This document shows, piece by piece, positions 1 to 8,872 of a DNA stretch of 30,348 nucleotides. The DNA lies in NCBI GenBank assembly GCA_041619555.1, contig JBFKDQ010000046.1, positions 1 through 30,348 of the forward strand. The letters are read 5' to 3'. The position numbers and the translations under genes were made by a program. The stretch's first letter is position 1. The number at the start of each line of letters is the position of its first letter. This stretch comes from Oceanococcus sp041619555. GTDB taxonomy: Bacteria > Pseudomonadota > Gammaproteobacteria > Nevskiales > Oceanococcaceae. The notes beneath the pieces are model-generated. The model made no database searches. It was not told where the DNA came from and saw only the letters and a program-made list of their open reading frames with translations.

Positions 1-1698
1 CCGCCCGCCACTGCCCAGATCCGGCTGCGGCATCGCCGCCGCCACACGCAGGCGCAGCAGGGCCTGGGCCTCGCCGCTGATTCTCTGCCAGGCCTCATCC
101 GCGGACGTGCAGGCGGTCACGGACTGGTGGCCGTCCAGATAGCTGGCCACGGCATATTCGAAGCGGCAGTCGGCTGCCGTGAAACCCTCGGCAGCCATGT
201 CCTCGACCGCCCGATCCTCGGCCTGTTTGAGCAGTTGGCGGAAATCTGCCTCGGTGCCCCGCGGAGGCAGCTCCACTTCATAGCTGTGGCCCACCTCGGA
301 AAAACCGATGCCCAGGGCGCAGAACACCGAGGCCATGTTGGGAATCAGCACCCGGCGGATGCCGGCTTTCTCCGCCACATGGCAGGCGACCAGCGGACCG
401 GCACCGCCGAAACCGCACAGCACGGTCTCATCGGACATATCCGTAAAGCTTTGCAGCGCCTCGGCGGCGCGGCCGGCCCAGGCCTCCTCCATCGCCAGGA
501 GGGCCTGGTCTTCCTCCAGACCCAGCGGCCCGGCCACATGCGTGGCCACCGCCAGGGCGGCCCGCTCGGCATCCAGCGCCATCGCGCCGCCAAAATAGGT
601 GGCCGGGTCGATCAGGCCGGCCAGCAAGGCATAGTCGGTGATGGTGGCATCGCTGCCCCCCAGGCCGAAGCAGGCCGGGCCGGGCGCCGCGCCCACGCTT
701 TGCGGGCCCACGGCCACCACGCCGTCCTGCGCCCGGATGATCGACCCACCGCCCACGCCCACGCTGACGATGTCGGTCAGCGGCAGGCAGATGGTGGCGC
801 CATCCACCTGGCCGAAGGGATGCTGTCGGATCGCGCCGTTCTCGACCAGACCGATGTCGGTGGTGGTGCCGCCCACATCCATGGACAGCACCTGCGGGTA
901 GCCGTAATGCCGGGCCAGCGCCAGCACGTCGTCCATGCCGCCGCGGGGACCCGAGCTGTAGGACTTGATCGCCACGGTCTTGGCCACCCGGCCCGAGTCG
1001 CCGTCATTGCGGTAGATCAGCAGGGGACTGACAAACTTCTGTTCGCGCAGGCGGTTTTCCGCGTAGTAGAGGAATTTCTCCATCGCCGGATGCAGGAAGG
1101 CGTTCAACAGACCGGTCCAGCTGCGCCGGGCCAGGCTGGGATCGCGACTCAGCTCACCGGCGGCGATGACCGGCACCGTGCCCAGCAGATGCTCGGGGAA
1201 ATGCCGGCCGATCACCCGCTCGATGGCCCGTTCATCCGCCAGCTCCGGCACGCTCAGCACCAGACGATTGGCGCCGGCCAGGGTCAATGCGTTGATCACG
1301 CTGACGATCTGCGCCTCGAAGGCCTCGCCCTGCAGGGAAAAGTCCACGAAACCGAAGCGGTCTTCCACCAGGGCATCGAGCATCTCGCCCGCCTGAGGGG
1401 ATTCACGCAGGATCGCTGGATCGGTGCCCGCCGCCAGGATCAGCCCCAGGCGCGGCCCCTTGCGCTGCACCAGCGCGTTGGTGCCCTGGGTGGTCGAGTA
1501 ACGAATCTTCTTCGTTTCTGCGAGCAGGCCGGACAGATTCTCGCGACCGAAAATCTCGGTGGAAATCTTGCGTAGGCCCTCGAAGAAGCATTCGCTGAGA
1601 TCAAAAGGCGTGGTCGGCGTCTTGGTGCGGTACACCCCGCTGCCGCTGATCGCGCACACATCGGTGAAGGTGCCGCCGTTGTCGATGTTGATGAGCAT
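1..1698 (-). CDS. Hydantoinase/oxoprolinase family protein, HyuA-type subunit (partial, 3' end off window)
   Basis: The frame is open from an ATG at 1698 to the window edge, giving 566 residues; the family is usually about 650-700, so the C-terminus lies outside. A GGGAG Shine-Dalgarno sits 5 nt before this ATG. The N-terminus reads INIDNGGTFTDVCAI, the first phosphate-binding loop of the HyuA/ASKHA fold, with Asn where many members have Ile or Val. The second nucleotide-binding motif, SMDVGGTTTDIGLV, lies near residue 275, followed by GVGGGSI and GAAPGPACFG. The family performs ATP-dependent opening of hydantoins or 5-oxoproline, or ATP-dependent carboxylation of ketones as in acetone and acetophenone carboxylases. 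No HyuB partner is visible; it may lie beyond the left edge. Divergent from a TetR regulator, which suggests local control. The family call is firm; the substrate is unknown. Confidence 0.88.
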   Translation of the reverse strand, partial: MLINIDNGGTFTDVCAISGSGVYRTKTPTTPFDLSECFFEGLRKISTEIFGRENLSGLLAETKKIRYSTTQGTNALVQRKGPRLGLILAAGTDPAILRESPQAGEMLDALVEDRFGFVDFSLQGEAFEAQIVSVINALTLAGANRLVLSVPELADERAIERVIGRHFPEHLLGTVPVIAAGELSRDPSLARRSWTGLLNAFLHPAMEKFLYYAENRLREQKFVSPLLIYRNDGDSGRVAKTVAIKSYSSGPRGGMDDVLALARHYGYPQVLSMDVGGTTTDIGLVENGAIRQHPFGQVDGATICLPLTDIVSVGVGGGSIIRAQDGVVAVGPQSVGAAPGPACFGLGGSDATITDYALLAGLIDPATYFGGAMALDAERAALAVATHVAGPLGLEEDQALLAMEEAWAGRAAEALQSFTDMSDETVLCGFGGAGPLVACHVAEKAGIRRVLIPNMASVFCALGIGFSEVGHSYEVELPPRGTEADFRQLLKQAEDRAVEDMAAEGFTAADCRFEYAVASYLDGHQSVTACTSADEAWQRISGEAQALLRLRVAAAMPQPDLGSGGR

Positions 1699-1884
1699 CT
1701 GCGCTCCCGTCGAGTTGAACAGACCTGGGGCTTGCGCCTCATATTCGACACAGTGTTGATAAATTACCAATTGCTTGTCAAGCTATCCACGACATGACGT
1801 TTTGCGTGGCGCTGGCAGCGCGGCGGCAAAGCGGCGAAACTGGCGCCTGAAATCCAGGCAGCGCAAGGAAAAGGCAGGCCACCA
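1699..1884. promoter_or_regulatory. Divergent hyuA/tetR intergenic region with AT-rich candidate operator
   Basis: This 186-bp gap separates two divergent genes. Its only AT-rich part (about 1741-1790) carries an imperfect inverted repeat, TTGATAA at 1756-1762 and TTGTCAA at 1775-1781, with 6 of 7 arm positions matching across a 12-bp spacer. TetR regulators commonly bind inverted repeats next to their own gene, so this is a candidate operator. A TTGACA on the minus strand at 1781-1776 has no convincing -10 partner at 16-18 bp, so no promoter is called. Confidence 0.4.
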
Positions 1885-2517
1885 ATGCGACCGAGAGGAC
1901 GAAAGAAAGAGCTCAAGGGCGATGCCCGGCGGCGGGAGTTGCTCAATGCCTTGCGCAGGCTGCTGGCCGACGGTCAGGATTTCGGCGAACTCAATGTGGC
2001 CGCCCTGGCCAAGGCCGCGGACATGTCCCGGCCGACCTTCTATTTCTATTTCGAATCGAAATACGAAGCGCTCGGCGCGGTGGTGGCGGAAGTACGCTCC
2101 GAGCTGATCGAAGGCGCCGAGATCCTGTTTTCCGGCCGCCATGAAGACCCCTTCGCCGAACTCCAGCAGGCGCTGCAGGGCGTGGTGGAAACCTGGCAGA
2201 AGGAGGCCGGTCTGATGCAGGCCTTCGCCCAGGCAGCCAGCAACGATCCTGGCCTGTGGCAGCAGATGGAGTCCTTTGTCGAGGATTTCGTGGAACCCAC
2301 CGGACGCAGCATCGTGGCCATCCATGAGCAACAGGGCCGTACCACCGACCTGGAAACCGCGAGACAGCTGGCACGCACCCTGCTCTGGGGCAATGAACGC
2401 AATCTGTATCGCGCCGCGGTGGGCCATTACTCCCCCGAGCAATGGGCAGAGCTGTTGCAGACACTGACGGCGATCTGGGCAGGGGCTGTGCTGTATCAGC
2501 CGGAGGCCTCCAGCTGA
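1885..2517 (+). CDS. TetR/AcrR family transcriptional regulator, EthR-like
   Basis: A 210-residue one-domain-pair repressor. The N-terminal helix-turn-helix spans about residues 14-65, and its recognition helix region reads MSRPTFYFYFESKYEAL, nearly the same as the SRPTFYFYF signature remembered from mycobacterial EthR. The basic N-terminus (RPRGRKK) is a typical DNA-contacting arm. The rest is an all-helical ligand-binding and dimer domain. EthR represses EthA, a Baeyer-Villiger monooxygenase, and a gene of that enzyme class lies at 4635-6182, so control of this catabolic cluster is a reasonable inference. A purine-rich AGGCAGG lies upstream of the ATG. The ligand is unknown. Confidence 0.9.
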   Translation: MRPRGRKKELKGDARRRELLNALRRLLADGQDFGELNVAALAKAADMSRPTFYFYFESKYEALGAVVAEVRSELIEGAEILFSGRHEDPFAELQQALQGVVETWQKEAGLMQAFAQAASNDPGLWQQMESFVEDFVEPTGRSIVAIHEQQGRTTDLETARQLARTLLWGNERNLYRAAVGHYSPEQWAELLQTLTAIWAGAVLYQPEASS

Positions 2518-2676
2518 CAGCGCGGCCTTCTTGACAGAGACCGTCGCCGCAACAATCGACGCAAGGCCCAGCGCCGCCGTGCACGTGCGCGGAATGGAAT
2601 TCTGCTTGAAATGAACGCATGCCCGGCCAGTCGCGGCCTACGATCAAGCCACAACAATCCGCTTGAGGAGACATGC

Positions 2677-4059
2677 ATGAGTGCGGTGATCGATTGGCCG
2701 GATGACAAGCCGGATCGCAAGGCCCTGAACAAGCCCATGGCAGAGCACCCCTACAACTACGTCCGCAAGCCCGGAGCCCCGCCGCTACGCCCCCCACCTC
2801 CCCGCTACAAGTTCACCCCCGCCACGACCCGTCTGCGCGAGTTTCTGGTCGGCGACAAGCGCAATGTGCGCGCCGAAATGCCCCGCATCGGCAGTGATTA
2901 CGGCGAGCGGGTGTTTGACGCGGCCTGGGAGGGCGATCCGCTCATGGATGATGTGGTGCAGATGTTCAATCGTCTGCCCCGCGGCGAGGGACGCCGCCTG
3001 TTCCTGCAGGCCATCGATCACGGCATCGGCAGCCTGGACGACCCGCCCGCCGAACTGGTCGCCCTGTTCGCGCAACTGGATCACATCCCCGACTGGCTGG
3101 ACTGGGATCTGCTCGACGCCGGCGCCCTGGCCCTGGACAAATCCAGCCTGCTGGGCTTCATGCTGGGAGTCGTGCTCGGCGCGCTGGCGACCGCCGGCAG
3201 CCACAGCGTCAGCATCCCGGTGGGCATGACCGGCCGCTTTCAGAAGAATGTGGTCAACCGGACCATGGAGAGCCTGACCTTCTACAGCCAGACCGGCTGC
3301 AGGGATGGCCTGCGGCGCCACGGCCCCGGCTTCAAGGCCGCCGCCAACGTGCGGCTGATGCATGCGATGGTGCGCGCCAAGATGGTCAAGTCCAAGGAAG
3401 GCGAGCTGTTCAACTACGCCCGGAATGGCAATCCGATGAATCAGTTCGATACCGCCTTTGGCGTGCCGCTGTTCGGACTGGTCATCGGCCTGTGCGAGCA
3501 GGTCTTCGGCAACCCCGTGAGCGAGCGCGACCTGGAAGGTCTGCGCATGCAGTGGAGCTACATCGGCTATCTGCTGGGCGTGCGCGACGACATCGTGCCG
3601 CGCAATGCGGAAGAAAACTACTATCTGCTCGACGTGAGCTGGGCCACCCTGGGCGATCCCTCCCAGTTCACCTACGCCCTGTATGAGGCCCTGTTCCTGG
3701 GCTTCGAGGAAACCTTCACCCGCAACAGCAACAAGGTCCTGTGGAAGAAGCTGTTCGGCAAGACCCTGTTCGACGTGCTGCACGCCTACAGTCGCTACAT
3801 GCTGGGCAATGAACTCTGCGACGACATGCGCGCGGTGCGCCCGGTCCGACATCTGCGCTGGCTGCCGCGCGTCCACGCCGAAGCCAACAAGATCGTGCGG
3901 CGCTTTCGTGCCAGGACCCCACCCCGCTACCGCGGACGCTTCACGCCTGAAGGCGGCGAACTCATTGATCTGATGCGCGCGCTGCTACAGCCCTCGGAAG
4001 AAGAAGGCAAGGTGACCTTCGCCCATCACGACAACCTCACCCGCCCGGCGGGTGCCTGA
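2677..4059 (+). CDS. MpaB/latex-clearing-type oxygenase family protein (DUF2236)
   Basis: The 460-residue protein starts at the ATG preceded by GAGGAG at 6 nt; an in-frame ATG at 2611 has no such site. The family includes the haem-dependent rubber oxygenase Lcp and fungal MpaB. Lcp binds haem with a His and uses nearby Arg and Thr; the candidates here are H229 in VRLMHAMVRAK and R195 in VNRTMESLTFY, with T196, S199 and T201 close by. There is no clear signal peptide, unlike secreted Lcp, so an intracellular role is likely. A hydrophobic stretch at about residues 165-185 may be a buried helix. It follows the TetR gene on the same strand with a 159-bp gap. The family call is good, but whether it acts as an oxygenase here, and on what, is inference. 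Confidence 0.75.
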   Translation: MSAVIDWPDDKPDRKALNKPMAEHPYNYVRKPGAPPLRPPPPRYKFTPATTRLREFLVGDKRNVRAEMPRIGSDYGERVFDAAWEGDPLMDDVVQMFNRLPRGEGRRLFLQAIDHGIGSLDDPPAELVALFAQLDHIPDWLDWDLLDAGALALDKSSLLGFMLGVVLGALATAGSHSVSIPVGMTGRFQKNVVNRTMESLTFYSQTGCRDGLRRHGPGFKAAANVRLMHAMVRAKMVKSKEGELFNYARNGNPMNQFDTAFGVPLFGLVIGLCEQVFGNPVSERDLEGLRMQWSYIGYLLGVRDDIVPRNAEENYYLLDVSWATLGDPSQFTYALYEALFLGFEETFTRNSNKVLWKKLFGKTLFDVLHAYSRYMLGNELCDDMRAVRPVRHLRWLPRVHAEANKIVRRFRARTPPRYRGRFTPEGGELIDLMRALLQPSEEEGKVTFAHHDNLTRPAGA

Positions 4060-4067
4060 GCTTCGGT

Positions 4068-4093
4068 CGCGCCCCGCCGGAGATCGGGGCGCG
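4068..4093. terminator. Candidate bidirectional terminator hairpin
   Basis: A perfect 9-bp inverted repeat, CGCGCCCCG and CGGGGCGCG, with an 8-nt loop sits 8 bp after the MpaB-family stop codon, in the gap facing the convergent SRPBCC gene. No U-tract follows on either strand, so intrinsic termination is uncertain. Confidence 0.4.
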
Positions 4094-4170
4094 CAACACC
4101 GGCCCAGGCTGTAACGACGACCGGACCGGGATTCGAAATGCCGTGATCCCACGACAAGCCGCCAACCGCA

Positions 4171-4590
4171 TCAGAACCGCCGACGAATCCGCTTGAGCGC
4201 AAAGCCCGCCAGCCGGGTCAGGGCCGGCCGGAGCACGCCGGCCAGCAGTCCCGGCGTTTCGAAATCCATGATCCAGGACATCTCGGTGCCGGCGCCATCG
4301 GGGCGCAGGCGCATCTGCGCCTCATGCCTGCGGATCGGACCACCGTTGCCGGAGATGTGGTAACGGATCAGCTGGTTGGGCACCACCTCGAGTATGGTTT
4401 CCTGCACGCCGATCAGCGGGGGGCCGACGCGGCGCACGGTACCCGGCCCGCCCCGCTGGGCGCCGTGCTTGAGCACCGCGATGGGCAGGCCGGCGGCCTT
4501 GCCCATCGCCACGCTGTCATGCAGCAGGCTGAACAGCTCGTCAGGCGGACAGGGGAAATGTTGCGAAGCGACAACGTGTACAGGTTTCAT
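4171..4590 (-). CDS. SRPBCC (START/Bet v1-like) family protein
   Basis: A 139-residue protein. It begins with VHVVASQHFPCPPDELFSLL, the usual first strand and helix of the SRPBCC ligand-binding fold, and ends in an amphipathic C-terminal helix (about residues 112-139) rich in Arg. The middle holds alternating strands, including MRLRPDGAGTEMSWIMDFE. No catalytic residues can be assigned. Members of the fold bind hydrophobic ligands or act as cyclases, hydrolases or chaperones. GGGAC lies about 5 nt before the ATG. It is 44 bp downstream of the Baeyer-Villiger-type monooxygenase gene and probably shares its transcript, so it may handle that enzyme's substrate or product. Confidence 0.75.
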   Translation of the reverse strand: MKPVHVVASQHFPCPPDELFSLLHDSVAMGKAAGLPIAVLKHGAQRGGPGTVRRVGPPLIGVQETILEVVPNQLIRYHISGNGGPIRRHEAQMRLRPDGAGTEMSWIMDFETPGLLAGVLRPALTRLAGFALKRIRRRF

Positions 4591-4634
4591 GCTTGTCCCA
4601 TTGGGTGAATCTTGTTGCCCAGGCCGTCACTCCC

Positions 4635-6182
4635 TCAGGAGGCCTTGGCCAGAGCCGACGGCTCGATGATCGAGCGGAACTGATAGCTGTCCGCCACATC
4701 CCCCACGGCATGCGCCCAGGATTGCGGTGGCGGCTCGGCGGTGTACAGCGGGGTCTTGCCCTCGTCATCGTAGTAATAGCTGTTGGAGGTGGCGCAGGAA
4801 CCGGTGCGATGCACCGACCATTGCAACAGATCTTCCATCTGCTGCATGTACCGATCAACCGCTTCGGCCCTGACCTCGATTTCCTCGCATTGACGCGACC
4901 GGGCGGTCTTCAGGCACTGCACGATCTGGGCGCTGACGATGTCCGCGGTTTCATACCAGCTGGTGCCGCCAGCATAGGGAATACCGAGGTTGAGAAACAG
5001 ATTGGGGAATCCGGCGACCGCAGCCCCCCGATAGGCCTTGAAACCTTCCTGGTGATGCCAGTAATCCTTCAGGTCCAGACCATTCCTGCCGGTGACGCTG
5101 AAGGCCGGCAGGCTGTTCGAGGCCTCGCCCAGCACGTTGAACCCGGTGGCCATGATGATCACATCGAAGGGCGACACCTTCCGGTCGCCCTTGCTCACAA
5201 TCCCGGTGGCCGTCAGCTTCTCGATGCCATCGGTATTCAGCGCCACATTGGGCTGCTCGAAGGTGCGGAAGTAATGGTTGGAGAAACTGGGGCGCTTGCA
5301 ACCCAGGCTGTAATCCGGCTTGAGCTTCTTGCGCAGTTCGGGGTCCTTGACCTGGCGACGGATGTTCCAGTGACCGGTCGCCTCGAGCAGGCGGTGGGTC
5401 CGCGGGTATTTCGCCGAGGTCACCAGCAGCACGGCCAACATATGCCCCAGACTCTTGTAGGCAGCCTTGTGACACAGTGCCTGTGCCCCCGGCACATGCT
5501 TGAAGGCCCAGCGCACCGGTGGTGCGATATTCAGGTCGAGCTTGGGCAACAGCCAGATCGGCGTGCGCTGAAACACCGTCAGCTGCGCGGCCTGTTCAGC
5601 CACGATGGGCACCAACTGGATGGCGCTGGCGCCGGTGCCGACTACGGCGACGCGCTTGCCCTGCAGATCAATGTCCTCGGGCCACTCGGCGGTATGGAAC
5701 AGCGGCCCCTTGAAGCTGTTCAGACCCGGCAGGTCGGGCAGCTTGGGAGAACCAAATGCGCCGGTGGCCTTGATCAAATAGCGGCAACGAAACGCCTCCC
5801 CGCCTTCTGCCCGCACCAGCCAAGTGCTGCTGTCCTGGTCGAATTCGGCACCTTCGATGCGCACGCCGAAGCGCGTTTTCCGATCCAGTCCGTGCCTGGC
5901 CTGCAGATCGCGCAGATAGTGCAGGATCTCCCTGCCCCCGGCATACAGCCGGCTCCAGCCAGGATTCTTTTCATCGGCGAACTGATACAGGATGGCCGGT
6001 ATGTCACAGGCAATACCAGGGTAGATATTGTCGCGCCAGACGCCACCAGGGCCATCCGCGGCTTCCAGCATGAGAAAATCGTCGAACCCCGCCTTTTGCA
6101 ATGCCAGCGCACTGCTGATCCCGGATATCCCGGCGCCCACGATAATGACCTGATGATGCTGCGGTGTTTGACGACCTGGCAT
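4635..6182 (-). CDS. Flavin-containing monooxygenase, Baeyer-Villiger type (EthA-like)
   Basis: The 515-residue enzyme carries the FAD Rossmann motif GAGISG at residues 16-21, the type I Baeyer-Villiger fingerprint F-x-G-x3-H-x3-W-P (F157, G159, H163, W167, P168), and a second Rossmann motif, GTGAS, near 182 for NADPH. The MATGF motif near the C-terminal third is also typical. Such enzymes insert oxygen next to a ketone to form an ester or lactone, or oxidise sulfides. Length matches the family. It is soluble and FAD-dependent, without a signal peptide. It lies between a dehydrogenase gene (316 bp upstream) and an SRPBCC gene (44 bp downstream). A plausible route is alcohol to ketone (SDR), ketone to ester or lactone (this enzyme), then hydrolysis and CoA activation; the substrate is unknown. 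Confidence 0.9.
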   Translation of the reverse strand: MPGRQTPQHHQVIIVGAGISGISSALALQKAGFDDFLMLEAADGPGGVWRDNIYPGIACDIPAILYQFADEKNPGWSRLYAGGREILHYLRDLQARHGLDRKTRFGVRIEGAEFDQDSSTWLVRAEGGEAFRCRYLIKATGAFGSPKLPDLPGLNSFKGPLFHTAEWPEDIDLQGKRVAVVGTGASAIQLVPIVAEQAAQLTVFQRTPIWLLPKLDLNIAPPVRWAFKHVPGAQALCHKAAYKSLGHMLAVLLVTSAKYPRTHRLLEATGHWNIRRQVKDPELRKKLKPDYSLGCKRPSFSNHYFRTFEQPNVALNTDGIEKLTATGIVSKGDRKVSPFDVIIMATGFNVLGEASNSLPAFSVTGRNGLDLKDYWHHQEGFKAYRGAAVAGFPNLFLNLGIPYAGGTSWYETADIVSAQIVQCLKTARSRQCEEIEVRAEAVDRYMQQMEDLLQWSVHRTGSCATSNSYYYDDEGKTPLYTAEPPPQSWAHAVGDVADSYQFRSIIEPSALAKAS

Positions 6183-6498
6183 CTGATGCTCCTGTCAGCG
6201 TACTACGCTGCGTTGCGAGTCCGAAGCTTGCCACCTGCCGGTCGCACATGGACAAGGGCCTGGGTGAAATGAACGGCGTCGGGCCTGACCCAGGCTCATG
6301 CCGACGCACAACGGCCAAACAGGCCACCTGCCCTGCCGGGCTTGCAGACTGCAAGCCAACCCGGCTGAACGAGCGATCAGAATCAGCCGCACGCAAGGCC
6401 AACCCTGGTCCGCAGACTAGCGGAACAGCAGCCGCACAACCGCAGCCCGGACAGCCTCGTCGATCCAGTCGTTCTGGCGCCTTCTTGATCCATCAAAC
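6183..6498. other. 316-bp intergenic region between SDR and monooxygenase genes
   Basis: No credible gene was found. Both flanking genes are on the minus strand. The region contains a strong hairpin (6335-6365, listed separately) and a short palindrome, TTGAT-CC-ATCAA, at 6485-6496 just after the dehydrogenase stop. The monooxygenase probably has its own promoter here, but no convincing -35/-10 pair was identified. Confidence 0.5.
6335..6365 (-). terminator. Candidate hairpin between SDR and monooxygenase genes
   Basis: The inner arms GGCTTGCAG and CTGCAAGCC are a perfect 9-bp inverted repeat around one base; the outer GCCG and CGGC add 4 bp with an AACC bulge on one side. It could end the synthetase-SDR transcript or structure the 5' leader of the monooxygenase mRNA. 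No U-tract is present. Confidence 0.35.
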
Positions 6499-7314
6499 CT
6501 ACAGGCCCTTGACCGCGTGTAAGATGCGCCCATAGCTGGCCGGGAACAGGCGGGCGACCCAGTCGGCCGCCCTGGCCGAGTCACCGGCCACAATCCGTCG
6601 CCTGCGCCGCGCCACTCCCTTGAGGATATCCCTGGCCAGATCGCGCGGATCGGTCTTCAGCTGCGGCTCGGCGGTGGCGATGCAGTGCTGCTCGAACTCA
6701 CCGGCATTCACCCCCATGCGACCGCCGCTACCGATATTGGTGCGGATGCCGCCCGGATGCACGCAGCTGGCATGCACGTTCCTGCCTTCCAGTTCGCGCG
6801 CCAGGGTTTCGGTGAACCCGCGCACCGCGAACTTGGCCGTCACATAGGCGCTGCTCGCCGGCGTCGCGAACAGGCCCAGAATGCTGGAGATGTTGATGAT
6901 GTGGCCTTCGTCCTGGGCCAGCATCATCGGCAGGAAGGCCTTGGTCCCGTTGACCACCCCGTAGAGATTGATATTCATCAGCCAGTCGAATTCGTCCAGG
7001 GTCATGTTCTCGACCGTCGCGAACAGGGCCACACCGGCATTGTTGAACAGCAGATGGGCGGTACCGAAATCGGCTTTGACCTGATCCGCATGCTCGAAGA
7101 TGGCCTCGCGCGAGGACACATCCAGGCGATAGCGCTTCAGGTCGACATCCGGCGACTCCGACCGAATCAGCGCCCGGGTTTGGGCCAGCCCCGCTTCGTT
7201 CACGTCCGACAGCGCCAGCCGAGCGCCAGCCCTGGCCAGTTCCAGCGCCAGACCCCGACCGATCCCCGACCCCGCGCCGGTGATGACCGCAACCTTGTCC
7301 CTGAATGCCTTCAC
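6499..7314 (-). CDS. SDR family NAD(P)-dependent oxidoreductase
   Basis: The 271-residue classical short-chain dehydrogenase starts at GTG 7314. That start lies 13 nt after the upstream synthetase stop and is preceded by GAGGG; extending further upstream would overlap that gene by 86 nt and add an unlike-family N-terminus. Visible motifs are TGAGSGIG at residues 12-19 (cofactor loop), D37 at the end of strand 2 (favours NAD), NNAG at 91-94, and the catalytic set S144, Y157, K161. The family interconverts alcohols and ketones. Tight coupling to the acyl-CoA synthetase gene indicates a shared transcript. The C-terminus is somewhat long and basic (ARRRRR), perhaps for membrane association. Confidence 0.9.
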   Translation of the reverse strand: MKAFRDKVAVITGAGSGIGRGLALELARAGARLALSDVNEAGLAQTRALIRSESPDVDLKRYRLDVSSREAIFEHADQVKADFGTAHLLFNNAGVALFATVENMTLDEFDWLMNINLYGVVNGTKAFLPMMLAQDEGHIINISSILGLFATPASSAYVTAKFAVRGFTETLARELEGRNVHASCVHPGGIRTNIGSGGRMGVNAGEFEQHCIATAEPQLKTDPRDLARDILKGVARRRRRIVAGDSARAADWVARLFPASYGRILHAVKGL

Positions 7315-7327
7315 TGGATGCTGGCCC

Positions 7328-8872
7328 TCACGCCGCGTTGGCCTGGACGGCCTGGAACTGCTCGCGCAGCTGATATTTGAGAATCTTGCCGGACGGATTG
7401 CGCGGCAGGGCATCGATGGGATACAGGCGCAGCGGAATCTTGTAGCGCGCCAGCTTGTCCTCGCAGAAGGCCCGCAGCTGCTCCAGCCCCAGATGCTGCC
7501 CGTCCTTGAACGCGATCACCGCGGTGACCGCCTCGCCCCATTTTTCGTCCGGCAGGCCGATGACGGCCACTTCCTGTATCGCCTCATGCTGGTAGATCAC
7601 CGCCTCGACTTCCGCCGGATAGACGTTTTCGCCACCGCTGATGACCATGTCCTTCTTGCGGTCGTTCACGTAGAAAAAGCCATCGGCATCCTGGTAGCCC
7701 ACATCCCCGCTGAAGAACCAGCCATCACTGCTGATCGCCTTCACCGTGGCAGCCGGCTTGTTCCAGTAACCGGCCATCACGTTCGGACCACGGATGCAGA
7801 TTTCGCCCTTCTCGCCGAGCGGCAGCTCCCGGCCATCGGGATCGGCTACCTTGACCTCACAGAAGAATACCGGCCTGCCCGAGGCCTCCGGATGGGTGAG
7901 CGTATCGGCGGCCACGTTCATCAGCGCATACGGCGCGGTCTCGGTCAGACCATAGACCTGGTAGAACGGAACACCACGCGCCTGATAGGTCTTGATCAGC
8001 GGCGGCGGCACCGGTGCGCCACCACTGAGCATGGCCTTGAGCGAGGAGAAATCGGTGGCCTCGAAGTCGGGATGCTGGCTCATGAACAGCAACATGGCCG
8101 GCACGCAGAGAATGAAGCTGACCCGGTGGGCGGCGATATCATGCAGCACCGCGCCAGGCTCGAAGGCCCGATGCAGGATCTGATGCGCGCCACGGAACAT
8201 CGCGGCCAGGGCCACGCAGCTCAGGCCCGCAATATGGTAGAGCGGGCAGCAGGTCAGGATCACCGGGCCATTGGTGTCCTCGATGTAGGTGAGATTGACA
8301 TCGTTCCAGAAGATGTTGGCATGGGTCAGCATCACCCCCTTGGGCAGGCCGGTGGTGCCCGAGGTGTACATGATGAAAGCCACGTCATCGGCGGCCGGTA
8401 TGGTCAGCTCCTGCAGCGGCGCCGATTGCTCCAGCACGCGCGCATGTTGCGGCAGCGGGGTATCGGCGATCTCCACGGTCAGATAGGTCTGGACGCACAG
8501 CTCGCCTTGTATGCCGTCCACCGTGGGCTGTATGAAAGCGTCGTAGACCAGCGTGTGCAGCCCGGCATCATTGATGATGTAGTTCAGCTCCGGACCGGAC
8601 AGGCGGAAATTGAGCGGCACGAAGATCGCCCCGAGCGCGGAGGCGGCAAACAGGGTTTCCAGAAAGGCCGGATGGTTCTGCCCCACGTAACCGATGCGAT
8701 CGCCCTTGCGCACGCCCTGGGCCTTGAAGTGCCCGGCCAGACGCCGGATGCGTTCATCCAGTTCGGCATAGCTCCAGGTCTTCCCCTCGTAGCTGATGGC
8801 GGGCCTAGCCCCAGAGCGGGCGCATACCCGGCGAAGTATTGAAGTCAGATCGATGGCCGCCTGTGTGGACAT
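7328..8872 (-). CDS. AMP-forming acyl-CoA synthetase (fatty-acid-CoA ligase family)
   Basis: A 514-residue class I adenylate-forming enzyme. It shows the phosphate loop YTSGTTGLPKGV at residues 169-180, the acyl/adenylate motif YGLTETAP near 307-314, the hinge region GWFFSGDVGYQDADGFF followed by DRKKDMVISGGENVYPAEVE (about 405-423), and the catalytic lysine in NPSGK (K496). It activates a carboxylic acid to acyl-AMP and then acyl-CoA. Length is typical of medium/long-chain or aryl acid ligases; chain specificity cannot be read. AAGGGG precedes the ATG. It is the first gene of a minus-strand unit with the SDR and probably feeds the carboxylic acid product of this cluster into beta-oxidation. 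Confidence 0.92.
   Translation of the reverse strand: MSTQAAIDLTSILRRVCARSGARPAISYEGKTWSYAELDERIRRLAGHFKAQGVRKGDRIGYVGQNHPAFLETLFAASALGAIFVPLNFRLSGPELNYIINDAGLHTLVYDAFIQPTVDGIQGELCVQTYLTVEIADTPLPQHARVLEQSAPLQELTIPAADDVAFIMYTSGTTGLPKGVMLTHANIFWNDVNLTYIEDTNGPVILTCCPLYHIAGLSCVALAAMFRGAHQILHRAFEPGAVLHDIAAHRVSFILCVPAMLLFMSQHPDFEATDFSSLKAMLSGGAPVPPPLIKTYQARGVPFYQVYGLTETAPYALMNVAADTLTHPEASGRPVFFCEVKVADPDGRELPLGEKGEICIRGPNVMAGYWNKPAATVKAISSDGWFFSGDVGYQDADGFFYVNDRKKDMVISGGENVYPAEVEAVIYQHEAIQEVAVIGLPDEKWGEAVTAVIAFKDGQHLGLEQLRAFCEDKLARYKIPLRLYPIDALPRNPSGKILKYQLREQFQAVQANAA

Noticed and set aside
1753..1781. TTGACA on the minus strand as a hyuA promoter
   Set aside because: No -10 hexamer of fair quality lies 16-18 bp away; the best one (TATCAA) is at 14 bp.
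4593..6272. Long plus-strand open frame opposite the monooxygenase gene
   Set aside because: GC-rich antisense shadow; the minus frame has full enzyme motifs and the plus translation resembles no family. The same holds for plus-strand frames at 127-1575, 7280-8842, 20147-21628, 26865-27920 and 27878-29182.
6485..6496. TTGAT-CC-ATCAA as an FNR site
   Set aside because: The half-sites are 2 bp apart instead of 4, and the site abuts the end of the SDR gene.
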